This document shows positions 1 through 11,580 of a stretch of 64,000 nucleotides of DNA, in pieces; position 1 is the first letter of the stretch, and each line of letters starts with the position of its first letter. Under the pieces are notes generated by a model that made no database searches, was not told the DNA's origin, and worked only from the letters and a program-made list of their open reading frames with translations. Source of the DNA: Otatea glauca (taxonomy: Eukaryota; Streptophyta; Magnoliopsida; Poales; Poaceae); assembly GCA_036346275.1 (NCBI GenBank), contig JAYEVK010000301.1, forward strand, positions 186,001 through 250,000. Reading direction: 5' to 3'. A program made the position numbers and the translations under genes.

Positions 1-2040
1 CCCAATTTTATGAATTCTCTAAGGCATGTATACCTATGTTGTATCATAGTTTTATGAGGTATGTACCTATATTGTATCCCTGCACTTCGTAATATGAATG
101 TCGGGTTTTATTCAATAATTTACTATGATTTGTCGTACACTGAAAGATAAAGACGAACAAAGAGATTTTATTTTTTAATCAAATTTATTAACTGAAAAAT
201 AATTTGATAAAACACTATATGAATTATGATTATCACCGAGAAATATGAATTTTTACGGTGATGGTGGACTCTAGTTTCAACTATAAAATTCTAGCAACCG
301 TCAAAATAACAATGACTTTTAACAACGAATTTTCGGATTAAACTACTGCAAAATATACGCAGTCTATTAACAATAATCCCGCCGACCCCAACATAAGTCC
401 ATTGAATTACCGGCATTTTGTGGTGACCGTCTATTTTTGGCAAAAATTATACGCAGTCTAACGCAAAATATATATATATTGTATCATATTTCAAACCTAC
501 AAAAAAATCGATCGAAAAAACCATATGCAAAATGTCGTTTGTTTCCTTTTTCCTTAATTCCACGATATTTGTTTCCTTTTCCTTGAGATGATACTGGAGG
601 TGGGGGGAGATCTGTTGTGGACCACAGGGATGAGTTAGACACATTAAACATTGGCCATCGGATGTGGGTGAGTAAAACTGAGGAAAGATCTGAGAGGTTA
701 ATTTTGATGGAGGCAAGTTTCTGGGAACGTTTCGCTGGGTGCATGAAGGTTAGGCCATCTCTAGTGGGGTGCATTATTTGAGATGGGTGTAGAAAAGAAT
801 GCTTAGGTGCATTATAAAAGGGTATAGATTTTAAATGCCTGTCTAATTGAACGTAGATCTCAAGGCTAATCTAAGGCCAGTAACATCAACTTATAATTGT
901 GAGAAATTTTTTTTTTTTGATACGGATAAATATCAATACTGAATATATGAACGTTACGTGACAAATCTAGCTGTGCAAGTACATTGATCATTTTACTAGT
1001 TTTTAACTAATAATAAAGAAAACAGAGCTCAACTACCACGTGCGGACATGCTCAATGCAAAAACAAAACACGACAGTCCAAGGTGAAGAAACGGAAAATC
1101 CACTTATTCACCGTACTGCAAGTGAAAACATTGGGCATACTGCTCCTTTACAAGAAAAGTGGCAATTTCTTGTATATGACTGGAAGTATATCTTATCTCT
1201 TATATACCACTTATTATTAATGGTGTATTCAGAGATTTTTTTTTAATTCTGATGATATATAAGAAATTAATCCAAAAGAAAAACTTGTCTGATAGTTTGA
1301 ACCAAAAATTGATTATGGGATTCCTGACATATACAAGACTAAAGATAGTAGCGAAAATGCACCGAGACAATGATATATTGATATTGTTCGGATTTAGCTC
1401 AACAACAAGACATGTTTTTTTTTCGGCCCTACTTGCTATATATTGTTCAAACTCACTGAATTAACCTTTTTTACTTCTTGCTAAAAAAACTCTCCCTTTT
1501 GACAAATTTTTTTTAGAAAAATCATTTTAACAAAGGTTTCAGCTAAACCAAAATAATATTAGGCCTATTTGAATATTATAATTTTTTTCTCAAATAATTT
1601 GAACTGACTCCCAAAATTTCCAAAGAGTGTTTGGATGAAAAGAAAAGTTAAAAAAATGTTAATGAACGTGTGCATTATAGTTGATGCGGCTAACAAATTC
1701 CCCCGGCTGGGTTCGGGCACTATTTGCTCGACCCGGTAAGAATCAATAGCAGGTTCAGCCTACATTAAAAGAGAAGTGTTTCTATGTATTTTTTTTTTGA
1801 AAATTACGTAAATATTAAATCATGAATGAAGTGTAAATAGTAATTACTTACTCTTTCTCTTGCTTTAAGATTTGTACAACTTGTATTAGAGGGTGATACA
1901 TAGAAGCACATATCGCATTAAAATCGTTTTCTTCCGGCAAGCCACCACCAAATCAACACATCTTTTCCACCACAGAGTGGGTTGTGGGGGAAGTTTTTTT
2001 TTATAAATTATATTTTATTCAATTTACATAATTAGTACGT
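1..2040. other. AT-rich intergenic sequence, no gene recognised
   Basis: AT-rich sequence with homopolymer runs and only short unrelated open frames (under 100 codons) on either strand. I recognise no domain, terminal repeat or promoter arrangement. It may be very old decayed transposon sequence. Confidence 0.5.
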
Positions 2041-2049
2041 CAAACAAAA

Positions 2050-2330
2050 TTACACAATAAGACCTCTGCAGCTATTTGAAATGACGACAAAAACTCTGTA
2101 GACATTTCAAGTGGCGATAGAGTCCAAATGGACGGACAACATGTGCCATGTAGGCATCTGTCGCTGTTCAATTTGGCGATAGAGATTGTCGCCAAATGAA
2201 ATGGTGATAGAGTGAACCAATTGCCATTTCACATGGCGACAGATGAACTAGCGCCCTCGATCGCCATTTGGCCAAGCTATAAATCAGTTGTGCTAGCTAG
2301 TCTCTGTCGCCATTCAGTCGAGTCAACAAA
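2050..2330 (+). repeat. Palindromic GGCGAY subterminal repeats with TATA-like box (MULE 5' region)
   Basis: Several imperfect palindromes repeat the theme TGTCGCCA...TGGYGAYAGA (for example around 2187-2212 and 2220-2243). A TATA-like string (GCTATAAATC) lies near 2275 and a purine-rich leader follows from about 2330. The MULE transposase remnant begins about 600 bp downstream in the same direction, so I infer this is that element's terminal and promoter region. The outer boundary and target duplication were not found. Confidence 0.45.
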
Positions 2331-2889
2331 ACGAGAAAAAGGGAGAGGAGAGGAGAAGGGAGAAGAGGAAGAAAAAGAGGAAGGGATGAGAAGAGAAGAG
2401 AAGAGAAGAGGAGAGGAAAAGGGAAGAGGAGGAGTAGAAGAGGACAACTCTATTTTAGATGTGGGTTATTTATTTTTTAAAGTAATTTTTCTAAGACATG
2501 GTTGGTTAGTAAATGGAAACATTAAAAATGTTGTTGCAATTTACGTTTGATATGTATTTATTTTGAGTAGTTCCTCATAGTAGTTAGTTGTAGTGCACCG
2601 ATTGATTTTAAAGAATTTATTCTTATTTACGTAGTAGCATAATACGATGTGTTTTAGGTAATATATTTTATCGATTATGTAGTTCAGTAAAATTAATTTC
2701 AATTTGTATTAGGTAATAAATTGTAGTAATAGTTTCTTTGTATGGTCCATTATTAGTAGTTAGTTGTAGCGTACGTATTAATTTTAGAAAAATAGATATG
2801 GTAGTTAGATGTATTAATAGTGCTTTTTAGTATGCTATTGTGCACTAGAATCAGACTATATATTTATGTATTCAAATGAGTAGTTCTCG

Positions 2890-4130
2890 TTAATATCAAA
2901 TTGTTTAGCGAGCGAGTGGAATTTACAATACATTGTACGGAAGGAGTTCCACAGATGGGTATAGAAGGGGTTGAATTGGGTTATTTTCCATATGTAACAG
3001 TTAGTCCGTCACGTGTAGAGGAGCGTGCATATGGCACCGTCATTAGATGGTTGTACCAATTATTCTCGCTGGACCATGCATTGCACGATCTGAAGTTGCA
3101 TAGTGGTGCTACTCGTGCATGGCAACAGAACTACTGGGAGTTGGTGGAATTGAAGGGGCTAAAGTTGAGAAACTCGTATGTGAGACTGGCGAAGGAGCAA
3201 TGATAACCGGCTAGTCTTATTGACCCAAGCATTTGTGAAAGTCTTTTCGATATGTGATGCACGAAGAAATCATCGGTGATCGATGATCTCGACGAAGTTG
3301 GGTAGTCTAGCTACAGTGAGCCATGCTTCATTAGCCAAGAAGGGGCAAGCAGTAATGAGTTAACTGAAGTTGAGATTATAGATCTTCCCATGCCGAAGGT
3401 GCAGGAGCTACGGGTATTGCATATGAAGGTGAACAGATCGAAGCCTTGGCAGAACGAATAGAGGCTGAAGACCGTGAGTACGAGACATGTTGGATGATGA
3501 AGGTTCTGATGATGATCGAGGTAAACGTGATAAGGGTGTTCCATGGTAGTGGAACATATACGATTTTAACAAACTGGTAGTAAGAGAAGGTGAGCAGGTG
3601 GCATGGGAATACGAGCAAAATGAGGTCAATCAAGGAGCACTGTACAAAATTAAGGAGGATGTGCAGGAAGTAGTTAAGTCCTGAGCACTGTATTTGCGTA
3701 GGATATTTAAGTTAGTAATGTTTGGCCCCGTGTGTATGATGTGAAGTGCAAGATAAAGGGATCCCCATGGCGAGTCGATGCATACCAACCTAAGTGGGAC
3801 ACACTTCGGAAGTACACCATTGTTATTTCGCACACATGTGTGACGATAGAGTCCATGCAATACCATAGAAACTTGACTTTATGATTTGTTGTAAATACGA
3901 TGTACAGCGAGATTGTGGGCAACCTGGATCTAGAACAATGTTCCATTATACTTGCAATAGAGTAGAAGTTCTAGTAAACAATAATCTATGCTAAGGCTTG
4001 GAGGGCGAAGCGAAAGGCGGTAGAAGCAATGTTGATACATTTGAGGACTCTTACCACAACTTGCTAGGTATACGTGGAGTCATAAAACAAAGTGTGAGAC
4101 CATGTGGAGGTCAACCCATAAATATGTGAG
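2890..4130 (+). pseudogene. Decayed MULE (Mutator-like) transposase
   Basis: The reading frame from 2901 to 3203 resembles the N-terminal region of grass MULE proteins (a VEFTIHCTEGVPQMG... opening followed by an IRWL...YWELVEL segment). After several frameshifts, 3660-4060 encodes the conserved pre-catalytic part: a cysteine region followed by PWRVDAY, then SHTC, then HRNLT, then MYSEIV and IIYAKAWRAKRKA. These are hallmarks of the MuDR DNA-binding and transposase domains. At least five stops or frame changes interrupt it and the catalytic DDE core is not visible downstream, so it is a non-functional remnant. Codon order and direction agree with the palindromic region upstream being its 5' end. 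Confidence 0.75.
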
Positions 4131-4329
4131 TATTTGATATTTGTTAGGCCTGTGTCGATTTGTGTGAGTTTGTCTTGGTTTGGAAAATTGAATTTGCAAT
4201 TTTAGGTTGCTGTCGGCCTTCCCAGTGAGCTTGAGCGATGCATTTAATTGGGAATTCATGTTGCTGTTAATTAAATATTGTATATTATGTTGTGCAATGT
4301 ATGTGATGTTTTGTTTGTCTGTGATGGTT

Positions 4330-5980
4330 GTAGGACTTCGAAGCTAGGTCATGGTGAGGCGAAGGATGCTGGGACTAGGCTTGGAAAGCTAAGGTCAAGA
4401 CGGTCAAGGTGATGCCAGAAGATGACTAAGACTGGGGAGTTGTTGCAAGCCGGGATGACAAGTGGATGGATGAGATACTAACTCAAGCTATAATCAAGTG
4501 AAGGAGGATCGTTGGATCAAGGGTTCACGGGTGGAGTAGTGGTTAAGATAGTGTCAAATGGTAAAAACCCATTATTTTGTTGGGTTTCGGGTTAGCCCAT
4601 TATGAGTGAGTGAGTTAATCCTAAGCCTTGATGAGGTTCTTTATGGCAAAAGGAAGTCATCCAAGGGTGGAGAATCCTAGCCCTTATAAGGTTGTTTATG
4701 GGAGAAGGAAGTCATCCAAGGGTGAAAATTGACTAGGTTGTGCTATAAAAAGAGGGGTAGAGGGATGCCTCCATGCCACGTCTTTAAGAAGGATTTTGGT
4801 TTTTTGTGCTCATTTTAGCTTTGCCACTTGATTGTGAGGCTTTGTAAACCTTCCTCTCAAAGTAATAAAATTTTAATTTCATCTTATATTCTGCAATTTA
4901 CATTCCGAACTTTAAATTTCTGCAATTTACATTCCACACTTTAAATTTTTGTAATTTACTTTCCGCACATTTGGATTTGCGTCCACTCCTTCTAAATTCT
5001 TGTGGATTTTATACTAAGGATGAATGATTGATGAATGAATCTTATTTAGATCATATCCCAATCATCTAGGCAAACTTTGTCTTAATTTTTGCAAGAATTT
5101 TTGCTTGGTTCTTTCTTACAACTTGAGCTTTGTTTCCCCTTCTTTTACTTGCTATAGTTATTTTGGATATAGTATGTATAAGAGGTTAAGGAACTCATCT
5201 AAATCATGTCTTAACCCATCAAGATCCATTAGAACTCATTCTTACTCAAGTTATGCTTGCAAGACCGTGTTCTTGATTTGAAATCGCTGTTTTTAGTGCA
5301 ACTTGAATCATTTGTATGAAAGGTTGAGACCTTAAGCTTATTCTTATAATTCCTTCTGGAATAATAGTCATAATATCATTTCCTAGTCATGGTTCAAGTT
5401 TTATGAAGTTTGGTTGGATAGGTCATAAGTTATTGAAGTTTCCTTGTGGACAAAGTTTCGAAAATCTCTGCTTTTGTCCGGCGTGTAAGTTAAGCAGGAT
5501 AGGTAATTCATGTGGGCTTTATTTTGTAATTACTTTTATAATCATGAAATTGAGGACTTTATCCTATTATGTTTCATATTTCATCAACTTTTTATGAGTG
5601 AATCAAAAGATATTGAAGTTTCTTGACAGTCAAGTTTTTGAAGCTGCTTTTTCTGTGCAGCAAGGATGTTGACCTAGATAGGTCTCTCTTTTGGACTTTA
5701 TTTTGAAATTCCTTTTGAAATCATGACCCAAAGGACCTTATATTACTTTCAGTTAAATTCCATAAATTTTGGATGAGTAGATCTAAAGTTATTCACATTT
5801 CATAACGACCAAATTTGATATTTCTGCTCATCCTTGTTGCTGAAATTTCTGCTCCATTCATCCTACTTTTCGTGTTCTTGAATCTAGTGTTTGCTCCATA
5901 GTACTAGTGTTCAATAAGAGATTTTTGAGGGGAAATTGGTTCATATTCACCCCTCACTAGTCTTCTATTTCGGTCCTTCA
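4330..5980 (+). repeat. 5' LTR of SIRE-type copia element (left edge uncertain)
   Basis: It ends in TTCA at 5980, directly before a tRNA-Met type primer-binding site. It contains a TATA box (GCTATAAAAAGAGG, about 4741) and an AATAAA signal about 120 bp later (about 4863). The long AT-rich tract from there to 5980 would be R/U5. Because no 3' LTR is visible for comparison, the left edge is a guess. Confidence 0.55.
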
Positions 5981-5982
5981 AT

Positions 5983-5995
5983 TGGTATCTGAGCC
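5983..5995 (+). other. Primer-binding site (initiator tRNA-Met type)
   Basis: TGGTATCTGAGCC, one base from the common plant retrotransposon PBS TGGTATCAGAGC, lies two bases after the LTR end. This fixes the LTR/internal boundary and the plus orientation of the element. Confidence 0.8.
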
Positions 5996-6037
5996 GATTT
6001 TTGCTCTTTTTAGATTTTGACCGGTCTCGAGAGCCAA

Positions 6038-7890
6038 ATGACGGACATGTATTCCACCAAGCCTTCGATCTTTTCTGGAGTCAACTATCCTTTTTGGTAG
6101 TTGAGAATTGAGTTGTACATCACTGTCTAGGGTTTCATGATTTGGTAGAAAGTGAAGCTCCGTATGAGGTTCCTATCGATGAAAACGCCAATGCCGAAAA
6201 CATGGCGGATGTTGAGGCGAATGCTAAGGCAATGAACATCCTCATATAGGTCTTAGCCATAGTAAGTATGATAGAATCTCTCACCTATGATCTGCTAACT
6301 AGATCGAGGTGACCCTCGATGCTTATCATGAGGGCACCACCTAGATCAAGACGGTGAGACAGGATCAGTACAAGCGTGACTACAACAAATTTGAACAACA
6401 CGCTAGTGAGACCTTTGATGAGTGTTTTGGGCATTTCACCAAGATTTTGAGTGATCTTCATGCAGTAGGTTGCACATACTCTGACTCGGAGAACGCTCGA
6501 TATTTCTTGACTGCACTTGATCTTCGGGTTTGAGAGATGAAGGTGACCACCATGAAGGACACCACTGACTTATCGACTCTGACTCTTGACGGGCTTTATT
6601 TTGAACTCAAGACTCATGAGATCGATGCCGTCTCTCATAAGATGAAGTCGTAATCGATGGCCTTGGTCACCGATCCCACTAGATCTAGTTTTGGGACTTA
6701 ATTTGGTTTTTCCCTCTGCTCTTTACGAACTAAGCGGTGAACAGTTGAAAAAGTTTCCAGAAAGTGAGCTTGCCCTCTTAGCTCGAAAATTTTCTCATGC
6801 ATACAAGAGGGTGAGGGAGAGGAAGAGAGGTGGTACTATCACCTGTTTCGAGTGTGGTGGTCCCAAGCACATTCGGGAGAACTACCCCAAGCTGGAGAAG
6901 GGCAAGAACGAGCACGGTGGTTCAGGCAGGATCGACTACACCGACAAGAACCGCTACAAGAAGGCTCCAGCTCGCGATTACGCACGTGAGAAGAAGTACC
7001 GCAACTTCTCTAAGAACAAGAAGTTCTTCCTCCGCGTCCTCGCCGCACTCGATGATATCGATCTCTCCGATATGGAGACACGGAGTGATGAGGGAGAGGA
7101 TGATCCACAAGAGAAGACCAAGGGTTGCAATGACTTCATCGAAATGTGCTTCATGATCGACGCTAACAGCATCAACGATGATGAGCTTTACAGCGAGTCG
7201 GACGAGGTACCTTCCTATGACGATCTCAATGATGCTTTCTGTAAGCTAGGAAAATTCCATGCTAGAGCTAGAGTTAGGTGTTCGAAGCTAGAGAAGGAAG
7301 TAGGTACCTTGTCATGGGAGATTGCTTCTCTTAAATATACTCCCTCCTGTTACATTGATGACTGTGTTCTATGTGATGTCTTGCTTGTGGAGCTTGAGAA
7401 CCTAAAGACCATGCTTGATAGTGTGCTTTTTGAAGTAGAGGTTCTTAGGGTGAAGAATGCTAGCTATAGTACTCCTGCTTCTATCCCTAATGGTGCTAGT
7501 TTTCTTCATGCTCATACTAATGCTTCTTATGAAAATTGCCCAAAATTACTTACTAAAATCGATGCTATGAGCACTCACCTTAGAAAGCTTTCTGCTAGAA
7601 ATGATGAACTTGAACAACATGCTTCTAAGGATTCAATCAACTCATGTGAGGGCTGTAGGCAACTAAAACTTGATAATGATGCTTTAAATGTTAAGTGTGA
7701 AAATTTGACTAAGGACCTACTAGCTAAATAATAAGAAAGTTGCTTGCGATGTGCTGAGATTGAGGGGAACATGGACAAAATCTATGAGGAACTTAGAAAG
7801 AAGCTAGAGGTCTAGAAAGTTAGGATTAGGAATGCTCTATGCATTTCTTGTGAGGCGCTCAAGATTGAGGCAATCGTGTATAGGGAGAGA
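6038..7890 (+). pseudogene. copia gag, 5' part (interrupted by Helitron)
   Basis: Gag packages the element RNA into cytoplasmic virus-like particles. The frame opens at ATG 6038 with an SGVNYPFW motif typical of copia gag. Several stops follow, and a 346-codon open stretch spans 6691-7731. A zinc knuckle starts at about 6844 (CFECGGPKHIREN, final Cys replaced by Tyr), followed by a Lys/Arg-rich part and then a long acidic, coiled-coil-like C-terminal region with CxxC pairs. The frame is cut at 7890 by a Helitron and resumes at 10549. Joining 7890 to 10549 continues the Ser/Cys-rich region typical of this lineage, which supports the exact insertion point. Confidence 0.75.
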
Positions 7891-10548
7891 CTAGTCATGT
7901 GCCCATGCGTTGCAAAGAAAACTCAATTTACGATAAAAAAATTATTTACAAAGAGCACTAAACCTGTCTGAATGATAGTGTTTACTCTGAATGTGCAATG
8001 GTTGAATGTTTAAATCAATTCATCAAAGTATACAAATTCTAAACACCTGTTTACAAACTCAACCTTAAAATTATCTTTAATTTCACAATCTGAAGGCCCC
8101 CACGTTACAAAATACTTTGCAAATTTTAAATGCACATAGGTACTGCTTATGTACAAACACAATAAATAGTAGACAAGGTTGTATAAAAATCTCATTTGAA
8201 GTGCATAATTTTTTTTCATATGAAACAATGTAATTCCCGAACCATACAATGAACATATCATCAAACATGACCCCAAACCATATCATGAACATCAATTTTT
8301 TGGCACATTTAGTAATATGGCTAGTAAATAAACCAAATCTTAAGCATTGATTAGGTGGACATAACATGAAGCATGTGGAATCTAAGATTAAAAAAACCTT
8401 TATGTCTCAATGTCGTCCTGTGTGGATAGCTCAACTGCTGATTCGCGACATTAGTGTTGTTCTCTACAGTATCACCCTGTGTAACCTTGACACCAAGAAT
8501 CAACTCACCATTCTCCACGAATATAGCACCTAGATATGTGTTCACAAGGACACCAACAAACAATATTACCAGTGGACCGTCTCTAAAAGCAACCCCAAAA
8601 TGGGCATCCTATGCAAAGAAACATAATGAACAAAGCCATGGAAATGGGCTCTTAAAGATATAAGTCAGTTGCATGCTGTACACATGACCTCTATCTGGCC
8701 TAGGAGCTGCATCCTTAGAAGGCACATTGCGCTTTATATATTTTGATATGAAAAGGAGAAGAGTTCTACAAATAAAAGTACATAAATTAGTCTTAGCTAT
8801 GACCATATCTTGATCAAGATCATCATTTGATATTCGAATGCAAAGAAACTAAGAGTATTCAATTGAAAATCAATATCACCAAGAGCTAATTCAAACGAGA
8901 AAAACAGAGAATGTGTTTCAATCTTATTGAACTATACTTTCTTTTCGACAAAGCACAATAGCATGACCAGGCAAAAGGCAATAAAAACTGTAACACATAT
9001 TACATTGGTAACAGAACCGACTGAAGCTAGAAAACACACCTTTGGAGCACTTATTGTCAAATCATTCATGCAACATCAACATAACCATGAAATTGCTGAC
9101 ACATCCGAGCTCTTCAGGATAAGCAGACCTCCAGACAATTGTAGCCTAATGGCAAAAATAGTGACATCATGTCAGAGCAAATGGCAGGACAAAGCAAGAC
9201 ATTCCATGCAAATGTCGCTCCAGCAATCCGGAAGCAGGCACTTTCCTTGCATATTCAGAAACGACATCAATTTAACTATAAGATCAATCGAGTGAACATC
9301 CTTCCGATGCTGCAAATGAATCCTCCAATACAAAGCTGCTGCTTGCTACCCCTTCTGAATTGCAAATCACAAGCAAGGGCGATTCCAAGCAAAAACCAGT
9401 CAAGCAACATAAAGCACATCGGATATACGAATGCAATCATCAACAACTCTTGCCATAAGAAGACTTCTTTGTTTATTCAAATTGCCACACCGTGCACTGA
9501 AGCCTTTGTTGTTTGCCACTCTCTTAATTACACACAAGAGAAAATCAATTGAACAGAAATGCAAAGTTGAAACAACTAACACATCGTTCTCTGTACAACT
9601 ATATAGTATACATACATAATATACATGTACGTGTGCGTATCCGGTAGAATGTCTCATAATCGTAGCACAACAAAATGAACATCAAAATAAATCCCCGCTC
9701 TTCAAAAATGTGAGCCGGGACAAAAAACTTCGTCTCTAAAAACCCAAATGAAATGAAAAGAATGAAATGTGCACCGTTGGACACGAAGTTCGTGTACTAT
9801 ACTCAGATAACACGGTCACCATCCGGCGGCGCGACAGCCACCGGTTCTCGCTGCTTGAAGTGCCAATGTATTTCGTTGACAAGCCACCTCGCCCTCTTGC
9901 TCGCCTGAGGGCTGCCTCGATGATGAGCGCATACAGCGTCAGCATCAGCCCTGGTATCTTGCTCAACAGGGCAATGACCTTGTCGCTACCGTGCCAACAC
10001 AGCAAGGCCAGTAGCTCCGCGCAGTGGTCCTTCCTGACCTGAATGCGCTTGCGTTGAGGAAGTCGACGAGGCGGGCGACTAGCACCGAGCTGGCTAGGAC
10101 AACCACTGCGTCGACCGACTGCTCTGCAATCCTCGCGAGCAGTGTGACGGAGTCGTTCAAGTGGTCGTTGCGGTCGCTGGACAGGAGGTTCGCGACCATG
10201 GCCACGGCGCCGGTGGACACCACCTTCCCATGGCTGCTCGTGCACTGGAGCACCCCGTAGAGGCTCACCAGTGCATTCTTGCGGGCACAGTATGTGCCCT
10301 CCCGTATGAGGTGGACGAGCGTTGGAACAACCTTCGAGGTGCTGCTGATCTCCTCGCAGTAGTCGCTGTTCGACAACAGGTAGAACAGGATGGCCGCCAC
10401 GTTCTTCTGTGCCTTGACCTTGGTGGTGGAAAGAGTGGAACGGATTAAATCCTCTCCCATCTCAGCTGTGCATGTCAGATCCAACGGATTGGGTACTTTA
10501 GAGGAGAACAGACGACCGCCACCAACTCCTAATTAGAAGTAGTAGAGA
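7891..10548 (-). mobile_element. Helitron (non-autonomous, gene-fragment carrier)
   Basis: On the minus strand the element begins TCTCTACTACTT and ends CTAG. It is inserted precisely between A and T of the host (plus strand: ...GAGAGA | element | TACGCACG...), with no target duplication; all are Helitron hallmarks. The 3' subterminal stretch (plus 7900-7915, GCCCATGCGTTGCAA) resembles the CCCGTGCGTTGCAACGGG hairpin common in grass Helitrons, but one stem arm has decayed. No Rep/helicase is present. Inside is a U-box/ARM fragment (9803-10497) in the same orientation. A second exon-like frame lies at about 8380-8660 on the minus strand with a hydrophobic segment (VILFVGVLVNTYLGAIFVEN) that I cannot identify. 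The remainder, 8670-9800, shows nothing recognisable. Confidence 0.88.
9803..10497 (-). pseudogene. Captured U-box E3 ligase C-terminal ARM-repeat fragment
   Basis: Minus-strand translation gives armadillo-repeat sequence: motifs KAQKNVAAILFYLLS, NALVSLYGVLQ, AVAMVANLL, LLARIAEQ, then ELLALLCWHGSDKVIALLSKIPGLM and a C-terminal tail ending GDRVI-stop at 9803. The ARM spacing and the KIPGLM...LYALI tail resemble plant PUB18/19-like U-box ubiquitin ligases, which ubiquitinate substrates. The U-box itself is absent and two frameshifts (near 10060 and 9910) break the frame. It lies inside the Helitron in Helitron orientation, so I infer capture of the last part of a host gene. Which PUB gene was the donor cannot be decided here. 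Confidence 0.75.
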
Positions 10549-11580
10549 TACGCACGTGCTATTTATTCTTCTAGTTCTGGTTCTTGTTCTTCATCTTCCC
10601 CTTGTTCTTCTTGTGTCTATCTCTTTTGAGAATGTGAGTATCTCATGAGCACTCCCGAGAAGTTCGTTGGAGGCAAGAAGAAGCTCAATCTTATCCTAGA
10701 CCAATCCAAGATTAGCAGATTCAATCAGAGTCTAGGATTTGACTATTTGTAGCACGTACGAGCACATCCTCCTACAGTTGTTCGTGCCTCCAAGAGTGGA
10801 AAGATCGTGGTTGCTCTTAGGACTAGCACCACAGTGTTTAGGTCAGTAAGTGTTGTCCATGAGATCTCTGACGAGAAAGTAGCCATTCCATCAGCTTTTG
10901 CCTCTAGCAAGGCGAAGTATACTTGCATATTTTGTCAAAAGGATGGACATTTGGCTGATTTCTATTTTAGACGCGCTAAGATCACACGACGTGAGCGTTT
11001 TCATGCCCTTAGAGGTATTCAGGGTCATCCTCAGACTTTGAGTACTCCTAAGGCACCCACGACTTCTAGACAGGTTAGAGAGTTTGCTGCTTTTGGACAT
11101 CATCCAGGACTCGGTTTTCAGGTTATTCATTCGAGTTTTGGTCCTAGAGTTGTCTGTGGTCAGTCTTTTTGCCGTCCTCTTGATATTCGTCATTCTTTCC
11201 ATCGAGGTGGATATCAGTAACGTGAGTTCGCTTCCTCTAGTAGGAGGTTTGGGCAGCGTTTCTAAGATGGTCCGACCTCTGCACATCGGTGGGCCAACCC
11301 AACACTAGCTCTTAGACATCGTGCAGGAGTTGTCTCTGAGTTTGTGAGAGTTGAGCTACGGAGAGACGCTAGAGTTCAGTCTTTTGTTCCTTTGACAACT
11401 AGTTCTGCTCGTCAGGTGATTTAGTATTGGGTTCCTACATCTATACTATCTGCCCCAATACTGAGTCATCGATCTTTCACTCTCTTAGATTCAGGTTCGT
11501 AGGGCAGGAAAGGGAGAGATTTGGATCGTAGACTCTAGTTGTTCTGGCCACATGACCGGAGACTCTCATTGATTCTCTTC
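10549..11580 (+). pseudogene. copia gag 3' part and protease remnant
   Basis: Resumption of gag after the Helitron. A Ser-rich/CSSC stretch is followed by LNLILDQSKISRFNQSLGFD-like text and a second knuckle-like cluster (CIFCQKDGHLADF, about 10921). From 11522 the sequence reads WIVDSSCSGHMTGD, the copia aspartic protease active-site region, where the expected DSG is DSS. That change and several stops argue for an inactive protease that once cleaved the Gag-Pol polyprotein. Confidence 0.7.

Noticed and set aside
2212..2550. 112-codon frame with a GEEKGEEEEKEEG-like stretch
   Set aside because: It comes from a purine-rich leader tract downstream of the MULE promoter region; low complexity and no further support.
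3311..3946. Minus-strand frames of 70-85 codons
   Set aside because: They are antisense shadows of the plus-strand MULE transposase remnant.
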